64,000 nucleotides of DNA from Boswellia sacra (Eukaryota > Streptophyta > Magnoliopsida > Sapindales > Burseraceae), in assembly GCA_013180625.2 (NCBI GenBank), contig SNVD02004417.1:1-64000 (forward strand). The letters are read 5' to 3'. Below the pieces are notes generated by a model. The model was not told the origin of the DNA and searched no databases. It saw nothing but the letters and a program-made list of their open reading frames with translations. Position numbers and translations under genes: made by a program. Position 1 is the stretch's first letter; the number at the start of each line of letters is the position of its first letter. Positions 10,335 through 22,130 of this stretch are shown piece after piece.

Positions 10335-12290
10335 TGTAAACGGGGCTTTCATCCTGCCAGAGCGTTTGCGACCACGACACTATGTCAAAGCCTCTTTCGA
10401 TACTTAAGGGAACACAAATGACCATGGACACATCTGGAGAAAAGAGTTGCCACCCAATTATTCAATTAGGAATGAATGGGGGCAATCCGATCCCTCGCTT
10501 CGGGACTTAAACTACCCTCATCCCTTCCGAGATGGGTTTAGGAAATTAGGTATAAGTCCTTCAACCCACTCGGATGTAAATCTGACCTCCACTTGAGAAA
10601 TATCAAATAGAAATATCTTGTATTGTTACCTAGTTCACTTAGCGTTGTTCGTTTTATGCACACACTTCCTTTTTATCTTTGTTAGGCATGTGAAATGATT
10701 ACAAAGAAAGAGGAAGGAGAATGGATTACATTTTCTTTCAAACATGGGGGAATGGGAGAGGTTTACAACAATTGTTATTCAATAAAAAAGTAAATTCTAT
10801 ATCTGATCCATACAATTCATCGTATATATCATAGATATTCAAGGTGAGACTCGATAGATAATGAATTCCTCACCATCATTTGTGAGTCTATTTAATGTCT
10901 ATCAAGTCTCAACATACATATTCATTTCATTCAAGTATTCATTCTAAGTGATGGTCCCTCACCATCAATATGAGTCCACCATCACTTCATGGCATGATAC
11001 AATCACACTTTTAATCATGATATATTCATACATTCATAAACAATCAAACAAAGCCATAATCTAATATCATGGCATTCTAGCCTAGATTTTGATAAATTCT
11101 ATCATGGCAATTCTACCTATAGCTATTCTAGCATAATTCATATCAAGTATCATGGCATTTCTAGCTTAAAACATGATTCTCATGGCATATTCTAGCCTAA
11201 TGCATGGCATTCATGACATATTCTAGTCTAATTCAAACATCCAACATCAATCATGGTGTTCAAGGGCAAAACGATAATTCTTACCTATTCTATGCTATTT
11301 CCTAGCATTCATCAAAGAAAATAAGTTTTCCTATCATGATTCTAATCATGTGCTCTTAAGCATGATTCTATACATGTTCTTCTAGTCATGATTCTAAGCA
11401 TTCGCAAAGAAAATAAATTCCTAAGCATGATTCTAAAGAAGGATTGTGGACTTACCTCAACATGCTTATCCATCTTGCAAAACAAATTGGGTTAGAACAA
11501 TTCATAATAACCCTAAACATGGTCCTAAGCATAAAATAAAACCCTAGTCATGCTTTTTCTAAGCAAGAAAAGTAAAAGAAAGAATAGGAGGGAGGAGAGA
11601 ATTTTGCTCTCAAGATGTACCCTTTCCGGGTCTAGAGCTATAGAACTCCTAAAAATAATAATTATACTAGAAAAGACTTCTCAAATTCTTGAGCTTGTCT
11701 CTAAGAGGGAGAAGAGATGATTGTATTCGAGAATCGGTGTGTATTACAAAGTGAGAGGAAGGGGGTTTATATAGTAGAGGGGTGTAGACGAAAAAGGAAG
11801 TTTTTCAAGCTAACTTCCGAAAATAACCCAACAAGGTTCAGGCGACCATCTGATGGACGCCCAGCCATTGGCCAATGGTTGGGTGGCTATTAAATGGTTG
11901 GGCGGCTGTCTTGGATTGTCAGGTGGCTATCTGATGGTCAATCGATCAATTTCTCGTAGCCCCTTTCCAGTTTTGTTATCTTTCGATGTAGTCCTTTCAG
12001 ACCTTCATCCCTTCAATCATGCATAACTTTTCAAGTTCAACTTTGATTCATGATCTGTAAATTTCTAAAAAAAACTAGACATCTGTAGCTTCGTAACGGT
12101 ATGTGACTTATCATAAGATTCCTTTTGGATTAGTTTTTATGATTTTTCAAAGTCATGTGTTAGTTTTCGAGGCCCTTCACCAACTTCTTCTTACCCTTCT
12201 CTTCTTGACTCTCACGGGCATTTTGGTCATTTCATTTGCTCAACATTCATCTTCATTTTATCATCGAGCCTCAAAAATTGAGTGTCTATA
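10335..12290 (-). repeat. LTR B, 3' LTR of E1
   Basis: It aligns end to end with LTR C. The left edge reads TGTAAACGGGGC; the right edge reads GTGTCTATA, where TGTAGACAC on the minus strand has become TATAGACAC. A TATA-like CTATATAAA lies at about 11764-11773. The conserved AG/GTAAGT lies near 11450-11458, read on the minus strand. The U3 part contains repeats of the ATGGCATTCTAGCC type. Confidence 0.8.
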
Positions 12291-12305
12291 GCTTACCCCT
12301 ACTTT
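12291..12305 (-). promoter_or_regulatory. Polypurine tract of E1
   Basis: The minus strand reads AAAGTAGGGGTAAGC immediately before LTR B. Element E2 has AAAGTAAGGGACAAGT in the same place (44463-44477). This is the expected plus-strand primer position. Confidence 0.65.
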
Positions 12306-12439
12306 GGAGTATGTTTGTGAGACAAAAAATTTGACAAAGTACTCTTGCTTCGTCTTTCTTTCTTCTGTCTCAACATCCTCGGCTTTGTCCTCCTTCTTTC
12401 AGACTTTCTCATCATCTCTCTCTCTTCTTCTATTCCCAC

Positions 12440-12725
12440 AAAAAGGTGCACCCATTCGAGTGTTAATATGCCCTTCTAAGGACGGATGTACCCGTTCAAG
12501 GGCTAATGTGCCCATCTAAGGGCGGATGTGCCCGTTCAAGGGCTGATATACCCATCCAAGGGTGGATATGCCTATCCAAGGCGGGTGTGCCCATTCAAGG
12601 GCTGAGGTGCCCTTCCAAAAGTGAACATGCCTATCTAAGGTGAGTGTGCCCATCTAAAGGCATATGTGCCCATTCAAGGGCTAATACACGCATCTAAGGG
12701 AAGATGTACCCATTCAAGGGTAAGG
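12440..12725. repeat. Short-period tandem repeat in E1 3' region
   Basis: About fourteen imperfect units of roughly 20 bases alternate between TGCCCATTCAAGGGCTGA and TGCCCATCTAAGGGCGGA types. No coding potential is evident. It lies between the 3' LTR and the antisense genes. A different repeat, with units built on GATGCAT and GTGCATA, lies at the equivalent place in E2 (44015-44285). Confidence 0.75.
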
Positions 12726-12739
12726 AAGCATCCTTATGA

Positions 12740-13072
12740 TGCTTATTAGAAATCACTCTTCGGTGCACCTACCTCTTAAGGTTTCTAACACTCTTTAGTG
12801 CACCTACTTTTTAGGGTCTGGTAACACTTTTCTATGCACCTATTCTAAGGGTTTCAAATACTCTTAAGTGCACCTATTTCTTAGGGTTTTCAACACTCTT
12901 CAGTGCGCCTCTTCTTAGGGCTTGTGCCGTTTCTAAAGGCTTAAAACATTCTTAAGTGCACTTGCTTCTTAGGATTTTCAACACTCTTCAGTGCGCCTCT
13001 TCTTAGGGCTTGTGTCTGTTTTAAGGGCTTAAAACAGTCTTAAGTGCACCTAGTTCTTAGGGTTTCCTTCTA
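12740..13072. repeat. Tandem repeat of CACTCTTNRGTGCACCT type
   Basis: Roughly eight units of about 40 bases, built around ACTCTTCAGTGCACCT and TTCTTAGGGTTT. The same repeat, reverse-complemented, is present in E2 at 43737-44012, so it is an inherited part of this Tat family. Confidence 0.75.
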
Positions 13073-13673
13073 ATGCATGCCTATCGAGAAAACTTCTATC
13101 ATGCACTGTTTTATGGTCTTCAGACCTTCTTATTCTTTGAGCCTTCGACTAAGTATTCTTTATTCATCTTTGATCTCTTCAGGTTTTGCATTTGTTAGGT
13201 TTCATGTCCCTCTTCTGAGTATTCTTCATGCTTCCTTAGTCTACTGTAGATTTCATATTCAATGGGTTTCATGCCCAAGCTTCTATTCTTGATTCCTTTT
13301 AATCCACTGGGGAAAATCTTTTGATTTATCATGTTCTGACATTCTCCATTCTCGACTTCTCTTGCATTCACCATTTTCTTCACTGGGGAGTTTTGGATTC
13401 TTGGACTTATTGTGGATTCTTTCATTTGTTTTTGCAAGTTCGTGGAGAATTCAAAAATTTCTTGATGATGCAAAATCAATTCAAATTTTTACCTCATTTG
13501 GTGTGTTCTTCAACAAATTGCTTTCTAGTTTTTTTTACCAATTCTTCCACGTGATTCTGATAAAAGATTCTATTAACTAAGGTTGGTCTTCTTTCCTTAT
13601 GAGTTACTAAATCATTGTATGGTCGAGCATTAGTCACTGATTTCATCAGAAATGTCTTATGGTCGATGAGGAA
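13073..13673. other. Unassigned non-coding part of E1 3' region
   Basis: About 600 bases rich in T and C with no frame that resembles a protein. It is homologous, in reverse orientation, to 43180-43730 of E2 (shared words such as CACTGGGGA and GATTTATCATG-like blocks). Confidence 0.5.
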
Positions 13674-13852
13674 TTTCTTTTTTTTTCTCTTTTTCTCTTT
13701 TTTCTTCTTTCTTTCTCTCTCTTCTCCCTCTTCCATTTTCTCTTTTGTCTCTCTTTTCTTTTTTTTCTTTTTTTTCTCTCTATTTGCTTTCTTCTCATTC
13801 TTTTTTCTTTTTTCTTTCTTTCTTCTTTTCTTTCCTCTTTTTTCGTTTGGCC
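13674..13852. repeat. Polypyrimidine tract (polypurine on the E1 sense strand)
   Basis: About 180 bases almost purely T and C. It encodes only meaningless Phe/Ser/Leu-rich frames. E2 has the equivalent tract as A/G on its own sense strand at 42958-43140, so the strand bias is conserved relative to the element. Confidence 0.8.
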
Positions 13853-14099
13853 ACTTATTTTGGGGATAGCTGGCCGGCTGTCTAATAGTCGTCGGCTATC
13901 TGACCGCCTCCTAGGAGTTGGTCAATAGCTGCCCAGTTGTCTGACTGTCGCCTAGCGAATGAGGGTTTCTATAAAGCCCGCTCATCGTCTCGCACCCTCA
14001 CTCGAGCATAACTTCTTCGTTTTACATCTGATTCGCTCCCAGTTTCTTCCTACATGTTCGTCTCAACTTCTTCTTTCTAGTGGTGGGTCATCCAATCCA

Positions 14100-16204
14100 C
14101 CTTGACCTGAATGAGACTGATCCAGTCTAGAAATCGACATTAAGGGGTCTTCTGAGAGATCAAGAGATGCTGGTTGTCTACGACGTGGCTTCTTATATAA
14201 TCAATCTGGTACACAATTTCTTCGTTCTTTACTTTTTCTATTTTCCACGAATGTGTTTAGGCTTGCATTCATGTAGAAACTTCAATTTCTTGCTCTAGGA
14301 TTATCATGAGAACCAAATGTGTGGGGCATTTTCTAAAGCCGATAGTTGGTTCTTAAAGATAGAGAATGATGCAGTTAGAAGAAAGATCATCGATGCCAGA
14401 TTCTATGAGTTTATTACTTTTCTTCTGCGTGCTAAGCAGTACACTGATCGTCGGGATTTAGCCACTTTGTGTGAGAGGTGGATGGGTACGACCCACACAT
14501 TCTATCTTTCATTTGGTGAGATGATGATTATGACCTTGGACTTTGTTGCCTTAACCAGTCTTCCATGCAGCGATCAATCGATTCCTATCAACGCCTGTAT
14601 TACAAATTCGACGGATTAGCATACATTGATCAAGGATCTTCTTGAGTGTGAGGTAAAGCTCAAGAGTAATGTTTCCATTTGATATGCTCCCTTACATGAA
14701 TATTGGAAACGGAGGTCCAATCTGACTCCAGTTGAAGTGGACTAGTATGCTCGCAGCTTCATAGTTTATCTACTGGGTATGACACTTTTTGCCAATACAT
14801 CGAACACTACTTCTTCGACTTTACTTTCTACCCTCAAGGATCTTAATCAATTGAAATATTTTGATTGAGGTTGTGCTAATCTTGGCCAACTGTATTTTGG
14901 TTTAGATCAGGTTGTCACAGCATTGTTAGGGTCCCAAGATTAACTGCAATCATTGAGGTAACTTCTTTCTTTTTCACACCTTTGTGTTTTATTTTTTATG
15001 ACTTCCATTTTTGATTCTGTACCATCCGTGATAGATATAGGCGTATGAGTTAGGAGTTCTACCATCTCATTTTCCTGTTTGTACGGATTCTTCTTTTCTC
15101 GAATGAAAAGGTGGGTTACACGTCGTGCAGAGCTTGAGAGATCTCATAAGCCAGACTTCTTTCGTGACTACATTCACATGTTGACCTGGGAAAAGGTAAC
15201 AAAGAAATTATAGTTAGTATTTCATTTATACCATACCCTTACCATGCCCATTTTTTTATTCTTTTGCAGATTCATTCTGAGTGGTGGGGACTTGAGGAGA
15301 ACTGGTCTGCAGCTATAAGAATTGCTGCCCCTTTCAACTTATACCCTATCCTCCTTCCTTGTGTGAACAACATGATGTGGTATTTGGGTGACCACATGTG
15401 GGATTGGTTTAAGGGTCCTGCACGCTGTTTGATTCCTCCTTCGCCACCGATTCTAATGATTGATTCAGCTTACTTGGCCATGGAGCCAAGGGTATCAGTC
15501 TATACGAACGGGTTTCACTCGACTACTATCTGGTTCCTATTGATGTTGACTCCTTATATCGAATGGGCTCGAGCTACCCTATTGTCTACTAGGCCTGGCT
15601 GTTCTACTGATGACACTCCTCATCCTTCGACAATGTCTAGTCACTTGTGTAGTTCTTCTGTTCATCGTGGGAAGAGATCGAGCGCCTCCTCTTCAGGCAC
15701 AAACACTTCGACTTCTATTTCAACGGTGGCTCAGCAGCCACCTCTTCCTCCAACTTCTTCAGCTGTCTCAACTTTTTCGGCTAGTCACGTGATCGGTGAT
15801 CTTCAGGCTTACCCCAGTGACATTGTCTATGTGGGATGACAATGGGTCAATTCATAGTCATGTGATTACTGAGGATCCGAACATGCCCTTTCCTTTTGTT
15901 CCACAAGAGACCACTTTGGTAAGTTTCCTGACTGTTCTTCTCAAAATCTCTGTCATTAATCACTAATACAAATGCAATGCAGGTGCCATGATCTTCCATG
16001 GAACGGGTTTTTCGTATGCAGGCCACTTCGCATGGATATGTCTTACAAATGTCTCACCAGTATAGGTAAGGTGTCATCATATACTTCCTATATGCATGAT
16101 TTCTATCTTAACAGTTCTTTACTCGTCTACAGTGTGAGGTGGAGCGCTTTTAGGCTCAGGTCGCTGCTTTCTCTTTTGATATTAACAATGATGGTGATAA
16201 GTGA
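14100..16204 (+). pseudogene. Antisense plant-mobile-domain (PMD, aminotransferase-like) gene of E1, with introns
   Basis: This unit runs opposite to E1. Its second exon carries the PMD hallmarks: LCERWMGTTHTF, LSFGEMMIMTLDFVALTSLP, then after a stop RSFIVYLLGMTLFANT. A later exon gives EWWGLEENWSAAIRIAAPF and WYLGDHMWDWF. Intron-like GT-AG gaps with flanking protein similarity are 14219-14298, 14958-15034, 15196-15269, 15919-15982 and 16066-16132. The last exon ends in an acidic tail and TGA at 16202-16204. PMD proteins are plant proteins of unclear biochemical role, known both as host genes (MAIN/MAIL family) and inside transposons. This copy has stops near 14617, 14690, 14742 and 14866 and a frameshift near 15835. 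The first exon boundary is uncertain. E2 carries the same gene at 42750-40577. Confidence 0.8.
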
Positions 16205-16789
16205 GGACTGTCATCACCGGCTTTCATTAGGATTTTTCTTTGTTTATTTTGCTTCCATGTATGAACTTTCATGATTTAGAATCAAATAAATTTCAAAGAT
16301 TTAGTGAAACTTCTTTATTTTTTATTCCATACATTTTGCGTATCGTACTGAATTTACATCCAAATTTATTCAAATTTATTTCTACATCATCATTCATTCA
16401 ATTTTGAATAAAACTGCAAAATTTGGAAGTCGTTCGCTTGAAATGATTCGTCGGTATGCATTTTGAAAGTCGAAGGATCGTGTAAGAGGAAGGCTTAATA
16501 GGCTGTTTAGCCCTAATGGCCGCTGGCCAGCCATCAGAGCATCGAACGATTATTTGATAGTCGGGTAGCTCTCTGACAGTCGGTCAGCTGTCATGCAACA
16601 ATCGACCAACAGTTAGATTGTCGACCGATGATTCTCCAATGATTCTTCCCTTTTTCTGTCTTGATTTGCTCATTATTTAAGTGCTGCTTCTTCCTGTTAC
16701 TTCTCTGCACCTTATCTCTTGTTTCTCGAGATTTCTCCTTTACATTAACATCTCTTCGTGTCATTCAAAATCTTTGAAGCTTCCTTCCA
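16205..16789. other. Non-coding interval between the two antisense genes of E1
   Basis: AT-rich at first, then a stretch with repeated CTGGCCAGC/GTCGGTCAGCT-type words (16500-16620). It is followed by T/C-rich sequence that could serve as promoter and 5' untranslated region of the second antisense unit. No gene is seen. Confidence 0.5.
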
Positions 16790-18163
16790 GATCTTCCAGC
16801 CTCTTCTAAGACCTTTGAGGGACGAGGACTGGAAATGACTTAAGTCTGTCGGCCTCTATCATCTGAAGTTCCTTCGTCACGTCAAGCTTGACATCCCTTT
16901 TCTGAAGGACTGTACAACCTTCTAGGATTTTCACGATCATGTCTTCCACTTCAACAGGCAGGAGCTTTGCCCTCTATATGAGGAATTCTCAGCCATACTT
17001 GGTCATCACTCATTTAGTTCTGAGAGCCTTACTCTTCCCACTATCCAGACACCATTAGCAACTGATCTTGCCCACTTCTTCGACTTCCCGATTTCCACCA
17101 TGGACATTCATACCAGGGGTGGTAGGCTGACATTATTCTCCATCATGCCTTTGCTCAAGATGATGGACATGGCTTCATTTAGTAGGCTTCGCCTATTCCA
17201 ATTCTGCCTTCTTGCATAGTTCGTCAGACGGTTTCGAAAATCTTCATCTTGTGATCATCATTCCTCAGCTAGTCTCATGACAATTCCCTTGATTTTAGTT
17301 GAGACATTGATTGGGCTGGATCATGTCAAGATGGATCCAAGTCAGAGATTCAGTGGCAGTCTCCTGGTTCTTCAGGTTTTTCTTACGTGATTCATCTTTT
17401 TTATTTTTATGCTCTAACTTTTACCTAAACCACCCTTTTCGGGTTTTCGACTTAGCAAGCTTGCCTTAACTTTTGCTTGAGTCACACTTTTCAGGTTTCA
17501 ACTTAGCGAGCTCTTTTTTTTTTTCTCATGCCCAAATTTTTGCCTAAACTGCCCTTTTTTGGGTTTTCAGCTTAGCGAGCTTGCCTTCAATTTTTCCTAA
17601 GCCACCCTTTTCGGTTTTTAGCTTAGCAGGCTTTTTTTTTCTTCTTACTTATCTTTCTTTATTTCTTTTTCTCAGATTTGGTTAAAAGAGTGATTGTCTA
17701 TTCTAGCGATGCCTAAATGGGATATTTCCATTACAACCCCCGGCTTCATACAAAAAGGAGACTTGAGAGACATTCCTCTTGGATTGACTGACTTCGAGTC
17801 ATTCCTGATACTTAGATTCACTGGCACTGTCCATGGTGGAGGCTAGAGCATGTGATTGTGAGGACATATATTGCATTTGTGCCTCTAGCAGGTTTCATCC
17901 ACAGTTTAATCTATGATCCCGCCAGGTTGTATCGACAGTATGGTCAGAAGCAAAAAATTATGGATTCACCGACTACTTTCGATCCTGAAAGACAATTTGC
18001 TCGTCACCTAAAGTGTGTGAGAGACTCCTGGGCACATCGCTCCATTGAGAGAAACCTATTCCATGATCCTGATTTTGAGACTAACGACCAATACGAGGAT
18101 TAGGTGACCTTTCAGGCTTCTCTTCCTAATCCTGTTATTCGAGCCAGACTGTGCCGTGAGTGA
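16790..18163 (+). pseudogene. Second antisense gene of E1, DUF7745-like
   Basis: It follows the PMD unit in the same (plus) orientation. The N-terminal part reads LDIPFLKDC, then after a stop FNRQELCPLYEEFSAILG, which resembles the (L)CPxIEEY...LG motif I know from DUF7745, a domain common in plant TE-linked proteins. Three stops and tandem repeats (17425-17640, probably an intron) interrupt it. The downstream exon gives PKWDISITTPGF and RTYIAFVPLAGFIHS, and ends at TGA 18161-18163. E2 retains only the downstream part (39890-39345). The family call is from memory and tentative; a distant PMD relative is the alternative. Confidence 0.5.
17425..17640. repeat. Tandem repeat with GGGTTTTCGACTTAGC units
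   Basis: About four units of 60-100 bases, each with a CCACCCTTTTCGGGTTTTC core and CTTAGCGAGCTTGCC, separated by T-runs. It lies in the probable intron of the DUF7745-like unit. The reverse complement occurs at 39890-40145 in E2. Confidence 0.75.
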
Positions 18164-18423
18164 TATAGTAAGCCTATTCATAGTCTACCGAAGAGGTGGA
18201 GGTGACATTATTAGTTCCTAGATTAGATGTTCGATGTTTCCTTTCTATTGTTATGCAAAATAATAAGTCATTTCAAAAGGCATATTTGTTCCAAATGGTT
18301 TCATTTCATTAATAAAAGTACAATATTTGTTCTTCGAACAATATGTGCACAATGATACAACTCCTATCATTAATCATCCATTTCTGGTTTTCTGATTAAT
18401 TATTTTTCCTCTCACTTTTTTTT

Positions 18424-19140
18424 TTATACATAATATTTCTTTAGCCTATCCATGTTGATGGGCTCAGTGAACTCATTCATTTCCATACCTGATAAAATGA
18501 CGACTTCACCGGACATGAGCTTCGTCACAACAAGTGAACCCTCCTAGTTTGGTTTAAACTTCCCTCTTGGATCAAACACAACTGGTCTCGCTTGCTTGAG
18601 GATCAACTCTCCTTCTTTGAACTTCTTTACCTTTATTCTTTTGTTAAAGGCTCGAGCAACCCATTTTGGGTATAGCTGCATATGATACCTGGCCTTCATT
18701 CTTTTCTCATCAATCAAAGCCAATTGTTCATGTCTATTACGAACCCACTTCTCTTCAAGAACTTCTGCTTCAATCAGAACTCTCATTGATTTCATTTCTA
18801 TCTCAATTGGTAGGACCGCTTCTAAACCATAGACCAACGAGAATGGAGTCATGCTGGTCAAACTTCTGGGTGTCGTTCTATAACCCATAACACAAACAAC
18901 AACTTCTTTGCCCAATTTTTATATGTCTGTACCACCTTGGCCAACATCTTCTTGAGGTTCTTATTAGCTACTTCTATCATCCCATTGGCTTGTGACCGGT
19001 ATGGAGACGACTTATGGTGTTCAATTCCATGCTTCTCGAACAAAGCCCTAGTCTCAGCCTGAAAATGAGCCCCATTGCCAGTCACGACATGGTGTGGTAC
19101 CCCAAATCCGCATATGATGTTCTTCTCAATGAACTTCGCG
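18424..19140 (-). pseudogene. E1 integrase, C-terminal part
   Basis: Integrase joins the cDNA to host DNA. This part begins directly at the CACTA insertion (19140) and holds the second catalytic region, with GNGAHF where DNG is usual. The third catalytic Glu sits near an ANKNLKKML motif. Then come the YRTTPRSLTSMTPFSLVYG segment and the C-terminal EKRMKARYHMQLYPKWVARAFN / DPRGKFKPN region. It ends at TAA 18424-18426 after a KKYYV motif. A change in the VE-ANKN region and a frameshift near 18890 break it. The N-terminal part is at 29033-29470, on the other side of the CACTA element. Confidence 0.85.
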
Positions 19141-19590
19141 CACTACAAGAAAAAATGCCATATTTGGCGGTCTTTGACCGTCAAATTTGTATATATTTGG
19201 CGGTCTTAAAAACGCCACCAATGGCACCGCCAAATATGATCAATTTAACATATTTGGCGGTCTTATGACCGCCAAGTATGCACATGACTATACTTGGCGG
19301 TTTTTGGCCGCCAAGTATAAATATTTTTAAAAAATTAAAAAAATATATACTTGACAGTTTTTAGCGCCAAATATGCACCTAACTATACTTGGCGGTTTTT
19401 GGCCGCCAAGTATAAATATTTTTAAAAAATTAAAAAATATATACTTGACAGTTTTTAGCGCCAAATATGCACCTAACTATACTTGGCGGTTTTTGACCGC
19501 CAAGTATAATAGGTTTAAAAATTAAAAAAATATATACTTGACGGTTTTTGACCGCCAAGTATAATATTTCAAAAATTAAAAAAAATATAA
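19141..19590. repeat. Subterminal hairpin repeats of CACTA element 1
   Basis: There are many copies of an ATATTTGGCGG / CCGCCAAGTAT motif. The words TACTTGGCGG and CCGCCAAGTA face each other across about six bases and form perfect hairpins. A unit of about 94 bases is repeated about three times from 19288. Subterminal motifs of this kind are the usual binding sites for CACTA-encoded proteins. The same family occurs at 53626-53880. Confidence 0.85.
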
Positions 19591-21140
19591 TATTTCAGTA
19601 ATCTACCACCAGAATCCCAGATTACTATTGCCGTTATAAAACAGAATTTTGAATTCATAAGCAATAAATGCAATAACAAAGTAGAAAACCAATAGTTATG
19701 TCAAACAAAACTTTGCTTGGTCAGTGCAAAGAAATTTACTAGTTATACACTATTCTCTGTAAATGATAGAGGTTTAAGAGAAAAATTAACATCAAAACAT
19801 CTTAAAAGAAATTTTATTGGGGAATGAATTTAATGATTGGACCAATTACTTGATGCATTCATGTAAATTAGTGCAACTATTAAAGAAACAGTCTAGACAA
19901 ACCAAGAAGTATGTCCCTGCTCTCCGGCCAATTAAAAGTAGTGGCAGAAAAGCACTGAGGTCCACATATTACCAAGATATATGATAAATTCCCTGCCTTA
20001 CTACTATTTCAATGTTAACTAAGCTCAAATGATGAAACTGAAAGTTCATTGCACACCATGAAGCAGCCACACTTGAAATGTTAGACAAAAAGCATGCAGC
20101 CACAGATCAATACTAAAAAAGTTAAATATGTACTTATTAAGCTTCCTAGTCTGGTTATTTGATGCGATTCCCCCAATTGCCTTTGGACTGCAGAAGGCAA
20201 ATATTTTCAAATTTACATCATGCAGACCCATTGAAGTTGACAGAAGACTTATGTTAGTTAAAGCAAATTTGATCTTAGGCAGTCCATCACGCAGTATCCA
20301 TCACATTCTGTCAATAATGCTAGTTTCATGAGCAAATATCAAGCAACATCCAGCCCAGAAAACTGATTGGAATCTGCAGCAATTAGAGCTCACTTTTCTG
20401 GGCAAAATTCTGCCTAATTCTTGAACTTAAAGAGATAATTGACAGCATCAAATTTGCTTACATCTCATTTATGATACACCAATACTATAGAAACAAAGAA
20501 CAGGCAGAACAAAATAACATCTCACATATGATACAACACTACTTTAGAACAAAAAGAAGCCCTTAGCAGTTAGTGGCCCAGGATTTCTCAAACTCAGAGA
20601 GAGACAAGTGACAACAATTGTATAATAATTATTAGCATGAATTAGCTAGTGTAACAATATCATCACTGCAATAAGCTTATCAATTTGTTTCCACTTCAAA
20701 TAAAATTATGCAACAAAACACAACCTCAAAATGCAAGATCATTATTGCAACAAAAAAAATCAATTTCTTGATTCAAAACACCTTAAAGCGGAATCATAGT
20801 AGTAAAAGCCATTTAGAACATAAAAAAAAGTCATCTTTTGGAGTCAAAATGGCATTTCGTCTAAACAATTTAAAGTGATATAATGAAAAATGTAACAATA
20901 AATAAATAAATAAAGCAAACTAGAAAAAACTGCGAACAGAGTGCTGATAATAATCATACCAGATTGGCAAGTTCGAAGGCTGGAATTGTGGCCAGGGATA
21001 AGTGAGGTCAATTTGTTATTTCCAAACCTCCAAAATTTGCTTGCCATGCACCATCCAGGAGATGACCAATTTGTTGATTAGTAGCACTCTTAAAATGTAG
21101 ATATACAAAAAATTAAAATATATTAAAAGTAACAAAAAAC
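19591..21140. other. CACTA element 1 interior, no recognised gene
   Basis: AT-rich DNA with short frames only. A minus-strand segment at about 20940-21060 ends at a good splice-donor-like GTATGATTA and may be one more captured exon, but I do not recognise its protein. Confidence 0.4.
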
Positions 21141-21159
21141 TCTAAAGGAGTAATAGATC

Positions 21160-21350
21160 ACCTTCTTCTTTCGAAGCAATCTTGAAACTAACAACAAATT
21201 CTGGGTTAATATGGGTATTAACATTCATATTCCAAACTATATAATGTCTTGGATTTTGTGGATCATCAACTCCACTATCAAAATCCTCTTTACTGGGATG
21301 AAATCCTCTGCCTAGCAAGCCTGGATTGGCATCAGTTCCAATTATTAGGC
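21160..21350 (-). pseudogene. RCD1/SRO-like exon fragment captured by CACTA element 1
   Basis: The minus-strand frame contains FHPSKEDFDSGVDDPQNP, then HYIVWNMNVNTHINPEFVVS. This closely resembles the C-terminal part of the PARP-like domain in plant RCD1/SRO proteins, nuclear stress-response regulators that bind transcription factors. Only about 60 residues are present. The left border at about 21163 coincides with a GT-type donor after an EEG codon run, which suggests a genomic exon. The other domains (WWE, RST) are not visible. The fragment lies next to the TG-rich minisatellite. Confidence 0.75.
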
Positions 21351-21379
21351 CCAAAATGATATTTAAAAATTAAAAAATA

Positions 21380-21885
21380 AATAACAGAAATAAGCTCAAC
21401 ACATTGGAGGCTGAAAACTAAGTGCGTGCGTGTGTGTGTGTGTACATTGGAGGCTGAAAACTGTGCCCAAAATGATATTTAAAAATTAAAAAATAAATAA
21501 CAAAAATAAGCTCAACACATTAGAGGCTGAAAACTAAGTGTGTGTGTGTGTGTGTGTGTACATTGGAGGCTGAAAACTGTGCCCAAAATGATATTTAAAA
21601 ATTAAAAAATAAATAACAGAAATAAGCTCAACACATTGGAGGCTGAAAACTAAGTGTGTGTGTGTGTGTGTGTGTGTGTAAATAACAGAAATAAGCTCAA
21701 CACATTGGAGGTTGAAAACTAAGTGTGTGTGTGTGTGTGTGTGCGCGCGTGCGCGCATTGGAGGCTGAAAACTGTCTCTGTGTGTGTGTGTAAATAACAG
21801 AAATAAGCTCAACACATTGGAGGCTGAAAACTAAGTGTGTGTGTGTGTGTGCGCGCGCGCGCGCGCATTGGAGGCTGAAAACTCT

Positions 21886-21924
<39 letters not shown>

Positions 21925-22033
21925 TCTGTGTGTGTGTAAATAACAGAAATAAGCTCAACACATTGGAGGCTGAAAACTAAGTGTGTGTGTGTGTGTGTGT
22001 ACGCGTGCGCGCGCGCATTGGAGGCTAAAAACT

Positions 22034-22075
<42 letters not shown>

Positions 22076-22130
22076 AACAGAAATAAGCTCAACACATTGG
22101 AGGCTGAAAACTATGTGTGTGTGTGTGTGT

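Noticed and set aside
12440..13072. CRISPR-like array
   Set aside because: Units are adjoining and imperfect, with no unique spacers, and lie in a plant retrotransposon.
13615..13928. Phe/Leu/Ser-rich frames that look like membrane proteins
   Set aside because: They are translations of the polypyrimidine tract; all frames through it look similar.
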